The notes below the pieces were generated by a model. The model made no database searches. It saw only the letters and a program-made list of their open reading frames with translations, and was not told the origin of the DNA. A stretch of 40,644 bases of DNA. Source: CBIHON01 sp966211965 (GTDB lineage: Bacteria > Pseudomonadota > Gammaproteobacteria > Burkholderiales > Burkholderiaceae_D). Positions 34,624-40,644 of this stretch are shown piece by piece (position 1 is the stretch's first letter; each line of letters starts with the position of its first letter). A program made the position numbers and the translations under genes. The stretch covers positions 1 to 40,644 of the forward strand of contig CBIHON010000046.1 in NCBI GenBank assembly GCA_966211965.1, written 5' to 3'.

Positions 34624-35253
34624 TTGCTCCATCCAGACCCGCAATTCGATATCTCCAGCACCCAAGCCCTTGAAGCCTTGTTCGGCCCAGTAGGCGAGGC
34701 CTCGATTCTCAAGGAAATCGATCACATCAATGCCCACTACCGCGCGCTGATCGAAGCCTCGCCTTTCCTGGCCCTGGCAACTTCCGGACCGAAGGGCCTG
34801 GATTGTTCGCCGCGCGGCGACCCGCGCGGTTTCGTGGACGTCATCGATGAGAAAACCCTGATCCTGCCGGACCGGCGCGGCAATAACCGCATCGACAGCC
34901 TGCGCAACCTGGTGGTCAATCCGCAACTGGCCATGCTGTTCCTGATTCCCGGCGTGGGCGAAACCTTGCGCGTCAACGGCCGGGCGCGGATCAGCGCCGA
35001 CCCGGCCTTGCTGCGGCGCTATGCGATGGACGGCAAGGAACCCAAAGTGGTGCTGGTGGTGACGGTCGACACGGTATTTTTCCAGTGCGCGCGGGCGCTG
35101 GTGCGCTCTGACCTGTGGAATCCGGCCAAGCACGTGGACCGCGCGCAATTGCCTTCGATCGGCAAAATTCTGTCGGACGCCAGCGCCGCGCGCATCGATG
35201 GCGCAGCATATGACCGCGAACTGCCGGAGCGCATCAAGGGCAGTTTGTATTGA
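34624..35253 (+). CDS. PPOX-type FMN-dependent flavoprotein (MSMEG_1061-like)
   Basis: The 209-residue protein has a split-barrel flavin-binding fold: SPFLALATSGPKGLDCSPRGDPRGFV, LILPDRRGNNRIDSLRNLVV, then IPGVGETLRVNGRARIS and a C-terminal helix region with ARALVRSDLW. This matches the pyridoxamine-phosphate-oxidase-like family named after MSMEG_1061. It probably binds FMN; the reaction is unknown. The start is TTG 34624, supported by AAGAGGA about 9 nt upstream. The AraC gene begins 4 nt after its stop, so they form an operon. Confidence 0.88.
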   Translation: MLHPDPQFDISSTQALEALFGPVGEASILKEIDHINAHYRALIEASPFLALATSGPKGLDCSPRGDPRGFVDVIDEKTLILPDRRGNNRIDSLRNLVVNPQLAMLFLIPGVGETLRVNGRARISADPALLRRYAMDGKEPKVVLVVTVDTVFFQCARALVRSDLWNPAKHVDRAQLPSIGKILSDASAARIDGAAYDRELPERIKGSLY

Positions 35254-35257
35254 CGCC

Positions 35258-36091
35258 ATGGCGCAAACCTTCCACGACACTTCCCGCTATTGGCGCACGC
35301 CGCTGCTGCCGGATGCCGAACTGCTGACCGCCGAATATTACGCACAAGAGTTCGCGCCGCATTGGCACGAGAGCTTTTCGATTCCGGTGATCCAGGCCGG
35401 GGCGCAAAGCTATCGTTATCGTGGAAGCCTGCATGTCGCCGGCGTCGGCGGCATCGTCGTGATCAATCCCGGCGAGGTCCATACCGGGGAGCGCGCCGCC
35501 GAGGTCGGCTGGGCCAGCCGGGCTTTTTACCCGACCGCAGCCTGGATGCAAAAACTGGCCGGTGATGTTGCCGGCCGTCCGGTCGACGTGCCCTGGATGC
35601 CGGATGAGGTGATCGTCGATCCGGAAGTCGCACACAGGCTGGCGCAGGCCCATCGGCTGCTGGAAGCCGGCGCCGATCCGCTGGCGGCCGAAACCGCCTT
35701 GGCTACGGCTTTCGCGCTGCTGATTTCGCGCCATGCCCGCGCCCGGCCGCAAGTGCAGGCCTTGCATCCGGACGCGGTCCGCGTCGCCCGGATGCAAGCC
35801 CGGCTGGCCGAGGAATTGGGCGAGCCGGTCAGCCTCAGCGAATTGGCCGCCACCGTCGGATTGTCGGCCTTCCATGTGACGCGCCTGTTCTCGCGCAGCG
35901 TCGGCATGCCGCCGCACGCCTGGCGCAATCAATTGCGGCTCAACCGCGCCCAGACCTTGCTGCGCCAGGGCATGCCGGTGACCGAGGTGGCCGCAGCGAC
36001 CGGTTTCACCGATCAAAGCCATTTCACGCGGCATTTCAAACGCGCCTATGGCGTGGCGCCGGGGCGCTGGCAGACCGCTGCCAACAAGTAG
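35258..36091 (+). CDS. AraC-family transcriptional regulator
   Basis: The protein has 277 residues from ATG 35258. The N-terminal cupin-like sensor (about 20-110) has HWHESFSIPVIQAGAQSYRY and GGIVVINPGEVHTGE. The C-terminal double HTH (about 180-275) has SLSELAATVGLSAFHVTRLF and VTEVAAATGFTDQSHFTRHF, the classic AraC signature. It is followed by azlC after 67 nt, and AraC proteins of this type often sit beside AzlC exporters, so it likely senses an amino acid or related ligand and activates azlCD; that is inference. Confidence 0.93.
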   Translation: MAQTFHDTSRYWRTPLLPDAELLTAEYYAQEFAPHWHESFSIPVIQAGAQSYRYRGSLHVAGVGGIVVINPGEVHTGERAAEVGWASRAFYPTAAWMQKLAGDVAGRPVDVPWMPDEVIVDPEVAHRLAQAHRLLEAGADPLAAETALATAFALLISRHARARPQVQALHPDAVRVARMQARLAEELGEPVSLSELAATVGLSAFHVTRLFSRSVGMPPHAWRNQLRLNRAQTLLRQGMPVTEVAAATGFTDQSHFTRHFKRAYGVAPGRWQTAANK

Positions 36092-36158
36092 CCGGCGCAA
36101 GAACGTACAAGTACAAGTCTCCCGAACAGCATTACCATCCTTGTGAAAGGAGCCCGTA

Positions 36159-36887
36159 ATGCCTCACCCAACCCCTCTATCCAGCTTCACCGCCGGCATG
36201 CGCGACACCTTGCCGATGCTGGTCGGCGCAGCGCCCTTCGGCATGATCTTCGGCACCCTGGTGGCGCCGGCGCAACTTGCGAACTGGCAAGGCCAGTTAA
36301 TGTCGCTCAGCGTCTACGCCGGCGCCAGCCAATTCATCGCGGTTGGCCTGGTGGCGGGACATGCCGGCGTACTGGTGATCTGGCTCGCCACCTTCATCGT
36401 CAATCTGCGCCACATGCTGTATGCCGCCAGCCTGCTGCCGCATGTCGCCCATCTGCCGGCGCGCTGGCGCTGGCTGCTGGGTTTCTTGCTGACCGATGAA
36501 ACCTTTGCCGTGATGAACAGCTATTACAGTAAGCACCGTCACGCGCCGCTCGGGCATTGGTACTTCTTCGGCTCCGGTTTTGCCATGTATGGCAACTGGC
36601 AATTCTGGACCCTGATCGGCTTGCTGTTCGGGGCGATTTTCCCGCAGTTGCAATCGCTCGGACTGGACTTCGCGATGGTCGCGACCTTCATTGCAATCGT
36701 GGTGCCGCAGCTGAACCGCATGCCGCATCTGGCGGCGGCGCTCGCGGCCGGCTTGAGCGGTTATCTGTTGAAGGATTTGCCTTACAAGCTGGGCTTGATG
36801 CTGGCCGTGCTGGCCGGGGTTGCAGTCGGCATCGCGCTGACGCATTGGCGGACGCGCGGCGGCATCGCGCAGGAGGAGGGGCTGTGA
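36159..36887 (+). CDS. azlC: AzlC, large subunit of branched-chain amino acid exporter
   Basis: The 242-residue inner-membrane protein has about seven helices. The N-terminus (FTAGMRDTLPMLVGAAPFGMIFG), SVYAGASQFIAVGL and NLRHMLYAASLLPH are characteristic of AzlC/YgaZ. With AzlD it exports branched-chain amino acids or related compounds. An AAGGAG site precedes the ATG. The stop overlaps the azlD start. Confidence 0.95.
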   Translation: MPHPTPLSSFTAGMRDTLPMLVGAAPFGMIFGTLVAPAQLANWQGQLMSLSVYAGASQFIAVGLVAGHAGVLVIWLATFIVNLRHMLYAASLLPHVAHLPARWRWLLGFLLTDETFAVMNSYYSKHRHAPLGHWYFFGSGFAMYGNWQFWTLIGLLFGAIFPQLQSLGLDFAMVATFIAIVVPQLNRMPHLAAALAAGLSGYLLKDLPYKLGLMLAVLAGVAVGIALTHWRTRGGIAQEEGL

Positions 36888-37207
36888 CCTATACCGTATT
36901 AATCCTCGGCATGGCCTTGATCACTTTTTTGATCAAGGCGCTGATCTTCATATTGGGCGATCGCGTGGTGTTCCCGCCGCTGCTGAAAGAAGCATTGAGC
37001 TTCGTGCCGGTTACGGTGCTGACAGCGATCATCGTGCCGATGATCCTGGCGCCGCACGGCGGGACGATCGAACTGCACTGGCGCAATCCGCAACTGGTCG
37101 CCGCGCTTGCGGCCGTACTGGTGTGCGCGGCGACGCGGCGCCAATTGCTGACGATATGCGTTGGATTGACGGCGTTTTTCGGATGGCAATTCCTGATGAT
37201 GGGGTGA
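36884..37207 (+). CDS. azlD: AzlD, small subunit of branched-chain amino acid exporter
   Basis: This 107-residue protein has about four helices, with the AzlD pattern ALITFLIKALIFILGD, then LKEALSFVPVTVLTAIIVPM. The start is GTG 36884, overlapping the azlC stop (GTGA), with AGGAGGAGGGG immediately upstream; no ATG gives the full N-terminal helix. The coupled start supports a 1:1 two-subunit transporter. Confidence 0.93.
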   Translation: MTYTVLILGMALITFLIKALIFILGDRVVFPPLLKEALSFVPVTVLTAIIVPMILAPHGGTIELHWRNPQLVAALAAVLVCAATRRQLLTICVGLTAFFGWQFLMMG

Positions 37208-37286
37208 GCGGCGTGCCGCGCTCTGCGCGATAATTCGCCTACGGCTTAATCCCGGCCGCGACCAGATCAAGAGGCCGGAAACACCG

Positions 37287-38180
37287 ATGCGCCGACTTCC
37301 TCCCTTGAACACCCTGCGCGTATTCGAAGCAGTCGGACGCCATTTGAGCTTCGGCAAGGCGGCCGACGAACTGCACATTACGCAAAGCGCGGTCAGCCAC
37401 CAGATCCGCAACCTGGAAACCGATCTCGGCGTCGCGCTTTTCATCCGCAAGACCCGTGCAATCGCCTTGACGCCGGAAGGCAGGCGTTACCTGGCATCGA
37501 TGCAGCAGGTGTTCAATCTGCTGGCTGAAAGCACGAGCGACATCGTCAAGGGCGAACAGGTGACGTTGCGGGTGAGCCTGTTGTCCTCCTTCGCGACCAA
37601 TTGGCTGATTCCGCGGCTGCGCCAATTCACCTCCGCCTATCCCGAGATCGATTTGCAGCTCGAACCCGGCATCGGCCTGGTCGATCTGGCTGCCGGCCAA
37701 GCCGACTTGGCGATACGCTATGGCCGCGGCGCCTGGCGCGGGCTGGACAGTCAATTGCTGCTGGCCGAGCGCCTTTCCCCGGTCTGTTCACCCGCGCTGT
37801 GCGCACGCGGTCCGGCCCTGAAGCAGCCAAGCGATTTGTTGGCGCATACGCTGCTGCTGTCGTATTCGAAGGAGCCCTTCGAGTGGAGCGCCTGGAGCCG
37901 CGCGGCCGGCGTCGATGTGTCCGGCGCGGCAAGGAGCATGCTGCACGACTACAACATCGTGTTGCAGGCGGCGCTTGACGGCCAAGGCGTGGCGATGGGG
38001 CGGCAGGTGCTGATCCAGGAGCGCCTGAGGGCGGGCGACCTGATCCAGCCCTTTGCGCAATGCGTGGCCGGAGATATCGGGCATTACCTGGTGACCGCGC
38101 CGGGCAAGCGAGCCCGGCATGTCCAGGCGTTTATCGATTGGATCTGCAGCGCGGCCAAGATCCATAACCAGTCAGCTTGA
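37287..38180 (+). CDS. LysR-family regulator, GcvA type
   Basis: The 297-residue protein begins RRLPPLNTLRVFEAVGRHLS and continues KAADELHITQSAVSHQIRNLE, the GcvA-subfamily HTH. The effector domain has the usual two halves (VSLLSSFATNWLIPRL; ADLAIRYGRGAW). The length is normal and the frame intact. It follows azlD by 79 nt in the same direction and converges with the second PPOX gene; its target is not evident. Confidence 0.93.
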   Translation: MRRLPPLNTLRVFEAVGRHLSFGKAADELHITQSAVSHQIRNLETDLGVALFIRKTRAIALTPEGRRYLASMQQVFNLLAESTSDIVKGEQVTLRVSLLSSFATNWLIPRLRQFTSAYPEIDLQLEPGIGLVDLAAGQADLAIRYGRGAWRGLDSQLLLAERLSPVCSPALCARGPALKQPSDLLAHTLLLSYSKEPFEWSAWSRAAGVDVSGAARSMLHDYNIVLQAALDGQGVAMGRQVLIQERLRAGDLIQPFAQCVAGDIGHYLVTAPGKRARHVQAFIDWICSAAKIHNQSA

Positions 38181-38192
38181 CCGGCTATGTGG

Positions 38193-38861
38193 TCAATCTC
38201 GGACTTGGTCCCATTGGCGCACGTACGCAGGAGCGGCGACGGCAACAGTCTTGTCGGCGACCGGGGCCGAGCGCGTTTGCACAAACGGCAATACGCCGGC
38301 CCATACCGGAATTGCCATATCCTCTTCGTCATCCGTCGGCCCGCCCGTGCGCATCTTGCACGCCGCTTCGTCGAGTGCAATCCGCATGACTGTCGTAGCG
38401 GCGAATTCCTTGTCGCTGCCGGGACGGATTTCGGCCTGCCTGCCGGGCGCCAGCTTGTCCATGAATGCCGCCAGCGAAGCGCGCTTGTCCGCCTCGTCCG
38501 TCACGCTTTCGAAGCTGCCGTAAATCACCGCCGAGCGGTAGTTCATCGAGTGATTGAAGGCCGAGCGCGCCAGCACCAGACCGTCGAGGTGCGTGATCGC
38601 GACGCAAGCCTGGGTGCCGCGGGACAGCAACTTGAGCAGGCGCCCGCCGTTCGAGCCATGGATATACAAATGATCGCCTTGGCGCCAGCAAGCGGTCGGA
38701 ATGCAATGCGTCCCCTTGTCGTCGTGAAACGCCACGTGGCACAGATAAGCGGCATCGATGATGGCGTGCAGTGTGCCGCGTTCGTAGTTCGCAAGCTCGG
38801 CGAGACGGCGGATGCGGGTGCGGTCGCTGGGCGGTGCGCAGGATTGATCGGTCATGGTCAT
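38193..38861 (-). CDS. PPOX-fold flavin-binding protein (nitroimidazole-resistance/PNPOx-like)
   Basis: The protein has 222 residues from ATG 38861, where AGGA lies about 6 nt upstream; the frame is open to 38969 but would run into the divergent MocR gene. The core is a split barrel: IDAAYLCHVAFHDDKGTHCI, HLYIHGSNGGRLLKLLSRG, then ACVAITHLDGLVLARSAF and NYRSAVIYGSF. Relatives bind FMN, heme or pyridoxal-type ligands. Divergence from a MocR regulator, which itself uses PLP, hints at control by vitamin B6 or amino-acid status; that is inference. Confidence 0.88.
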   Translation of the reverse strand: MTMTDQSCAPPSDRTRIRRLAELANYERGTLHAIIDAAYLCHVAFHDDKGTHCIPTACWRQGDHLYIHGSNGGRLLKLLSRGTQACVAITHLDGLVLARSAFNHSMNYRSAVIYGSFESVTDEADKRASLAAFMDKLAPGRQAEIRPGSDKEFAATTVMRIALDEAACKMRTGGPTDDEEDMAIPVWAGVLPFVQTRSAPVADKTVAVAAPAYVRQWDQVRD

Positions 38862-38956
38862 GAGTCCTGAAAGAGAGTTGTGGGATCGGCGTGCAATATA
38901 ATTCAATGCTGGCTCTGAAAATAGATCCAGGAGGCATACATTTTTTAGGGCCACGG

Positions 38957-40408
38957 ATGGACTACGCATTGCTCATCGCAGAATTTTCAAAAGAACACCG
39001 GCATCCCGCCTGGCCGCGCCAGCGCCTGCTGCACGAGTGCCTGCGTACGGCCATCAGAACCGGCAAGCTCGGCGGCGGTTTCCGCCTGCTGGCGACCCGG
39101 CAATTGGCGGCCGAGCTCGGGCTGGCGCGGAACACGGTGCTCTATGCTTATGAACAATTAGCCACGGAAGGCTATGTCCGTTCCGACCGGCGCGGAACGG
39201 TGGTGATCGATTTCCATACTGTACCGGCGGACAAGCCTCCTGCCGCAGCGCTGCAACACTTGGGATTGTCTCAGCGCGCCTGGACCTCGGTCCCCTTGCC
39301 GGACGCCGCCCTCGCTTGCGCCTTCGCGCCCGGCGTGCCGTCGCTGGCCGATTTTCCCATCGCTTCCTGGCGCCGCCTGCTCGACCGCGCGTGGCGTTCC
39401 GCATCGCGGGTGCAGTTGAACTATGGCGACGCGGCCGGCGAGCCTGCATTGCGCGAAGCCATAGCAACGCATTTGCGCGCCTCGCGCGGTGTAAGCTGCG
39501 ACGCGTCCCAAGTCTTCATCACGGACGGGACCCAGAGCAGCCTGGACTTGTGCGCCCGCGCGTTCGCCGACGCGGGTGATCTGGTCTGGATGGAAAACCC
39601 CGGCTACAAAGGCGCGTTGACCGCGTTTCGCGGGGCCGAACTGCGCACGCACGGGATTACGGTCGATTTCGACGGTATCGCGCCCTCGGCCGCTGATTGG
39701 CGCGACCATCCGCCCAAACTGATTTATGTCACGCCGTCTCATCAGTATCCCTTGGGCAGCGTACTGAGCCTGAGCCGGCGCATGGCCTTGATCGAACAGG
39801 CGAAGGCCGCCGGCGCGTTGATCATCGAGGACGACTACGACAGCGAATTCCGGCACGACGGGCCGCCGCTGGCGGCGATGCAGGGGCTGTTGCGGGATGC
39901 GCCGGTGCTCTACCTGGGTACGTTCAGCAAGACCATGTTCCCGGCTTTGCGCATCGGTTTCATGGTCGTTCCAAGCTGCCTGGCGGCGCCGCTGGCAAGA
40001 CTGCTGGCGCAGGCCGCGCCACGCGGCCGCGCCGCCGATCAGTTGGCTCTGGCGGAGTTTTTGCGCAGCGGCCAGTTCGCCGCGCATCTGCGGCGCATGC
40101 GGCGCCTGTATCGGCAGCGGCGGGACGCCCTGGGCATGGCGCTGGAACGCCACCTGGGCACGCTGGGAGGCGTCCATGGTGCTTCGGCGGGGATGCATCT
40201 GGCGCTCAGCCTGGATCAGGCGGTGCCGGATAGCGCGGTCAGCGCGCGGGCCCTGGAGCAAGGCATCGTGGCGCATCCCTTGAGCCGGCATGCAGTCTCA
40301 AGCACGGGTCCGGTATGCAATGGCCTGTTGCTGGGTTATGCCCAGGTGCCGGCGCAGGATATGGCGCCGGCGGTCAAAAAACTGGCGGCCATCGTGCAGC
40401 GGGCATGA
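38957..40408 (+). CDS. MocR-type (GntR/aminotransferase) regulator
   Basis: The protein has 483 residues from ATG 38957 (the frame is open to 38891). The N-terminal GntR winged helix (about 15-85) has LATRQLAAELGLARNTVLYAYEQL. It is joined to a fold-type I aminotransferase domain (about 120-480) with ITDGTQSSLDLCARAF, YVTPSHQYPLG, EDDYDSEF and the PLP-lysine motif LGTFSKTMFPALRIGF. MocR proteins use bound PLP and amino acids as effectors rather than for catalysis. It lies 95 bp from the divergent PPOX gene, its probable target. Confidence 0.95.
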   Translation: MDYALLIAEFSKEHRHPAWPRQRLLHECLRTAIRTGKLGGGFRLLATRQLAAELGLARNTVLYAYEQLATEGYVRSDRRGTVVIDFHTVPADKPPAAALQHLGLSQRAWTSVPLPDAALACAFAPGVPSLADFPIASWRRLLDRAWRSASRVQLNYGDAAGEPALREAIATHLRASRGVSCDASQVFITDGTQSSLDLCARAFADAGDLVWMENPGYKGALTAFRGAELRTHGITVDFDGIAPSAADWRDHPPKLIYVTPSHQYPLGSVLSLSRRMALIEQAKAAGALIIEDDYDSEFRHDGPPLAAMQGLLRDAPVLYLGTFSKTMFPALRIGFMVVPSCLAAPLARLLAQAAPRGRAADQLALAEFLRSGQFAAHLRRMRRLYRQRRDALGMALERHLGTLGGVHGASAGMHLALSLDQAVPDSAVSARALEQGIVAHPLSRHAVSSTGPVCNGLLLGYAQVPAQDMAPAVKKLAAIVQRA

Positions 40409-40411
40409 TCC

Positions 40412-40556
40412 AAGAGCCGTTATGAACCTCATCAGGGGTCGCGCAGCCCCCGGAACCAGCCGGCGCTACGACGCGTCGTAGCGGGGCTACGGCAAGGAGT
40501 TGCAACGCGGCAGGCGGCTGGTTCCTGGGGCTGCCCGAAGGGTTCGAGCCCCAACC
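40412..40556. repeat. Inverted-repeat element at the right edge
   Basis: Arms 40439-40462 and 40515-40538 are reverse complements with about two mismatches (CGGCTGGTTCC core). Inside lies a perfect 18-nt palindrome, GCTACGACGCGTCGTAGC (40465-40482). The left edge reads AGAGCCGTTATGAACCTCATCAGGGG, split as AGAGCCGTTATGAACC then TCATCAGGGG, resembling the start of the 53-109 palindrome. No coding capacity. A dispersed MITE/REP-type element is likely. Confidence 0.65.
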
Positions 40557-40644
40557 GCCCAACCCCCAGTCGCAACCCCCAAGCCCAGCCAACCCACAGG
40601 CGCGAACCCCCCCCCCAAATAGGTGCAAGACACGCGCGAGGCCC
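40557..40644. other. C-rich low-complexity tail
   Basis: The last 88 bases are rich in CCCAACC-type runs and contain a run of at least nine C. No gene or recognisable motif is seen. Confidence 0.5.

Noticed and set aside
40535..40556. GGGTTCGAGCCCC resembling a tRNA T-arm
   Set aside because: No acceptor stem, anticodon arm or D-arm can be placed around it; it belongs to the edge of the inverted-repeat element.

Overview
The window is chromosomal DNA, apparently from a Gram-negative betaproteobacterium. GC-rich coding bias, TonB-dependent receptors, a PilU-type motor ATPase, GcvA-type LysR and MocR regulators and many c-di-GMP proteins fit Burkholderiales, perhaps Oxalobacteraceae. The family placement is inference from gene style; no rRNA or other marker gene is present. 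I saw no tRNA, rRNA, CRISPR array, phage or transposase gene.

Layout. 1-290: nested inverted repeats, a perfect palindrome followed by a MITE-like element whose right end supplies the stop codon of the next gene. 281-2098 (minus): a TetR regulator and two membrane proteins, probably one operon. 2099-2812: mostly non-coding, with a hairpin and a frameshifted remnant of a small exported protein. 2813-6352: a large secreted beta-helix protein. 6402-10522 (minus): a membrane PAS-GGDEF diguanylate cyclase, a small two-helix membrane protein and an acetolactate-synthase-like ThDP enzyme with an Arg-rich insertion. 10909-12492: an XRE regulator with a possible operator/promoter, a LytTR remnant and a GNAT-like protein. 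12699-16873: a PAPS sulfotransferase overlapping, by ATGA, the gene of a large secreted Gly-rich protein with four C-terminal repeats of about 120 residues.

16915-30574 is the most interesting block. It runs in one direction: two orphan type-I periplasmic binding proteins (no permease or ATPase gene nearby), three paralogous TonB-dependent receptors, a membrane histidine kinase, and a REC-PAS-GGDEF-EAL-REC protein with both c-di-GMP catalytic signatures intact. I read it as a candidate trans-envelope sensing pathway in which outer-membrane receptors and periplasmic binding proteins feed a kinase that controls c-di-GMP turnover. A pilU gene follows, so surface motility is a plausible output. 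The order is seen in the sequence; the signalling link is inference.

30690-40408: pilU; a LysR regulator with an apparent 3' frameshift, divergent from an EamA-type exporter whose leader carries six copies of a 10-bp repeat; an NTF2-like protein; a PPOX flavoprotein followed at 4 nt by an AraC regulator; the azlC-azlD branched-chain amino acid exporter; a GcvA-type LysR regulator; and a second PPOX-fold protein divergent from a MocR (GntR/aminotransferase) regulator. The window ends in another inverted-repeat element, distantly similar to the one at the left edge.
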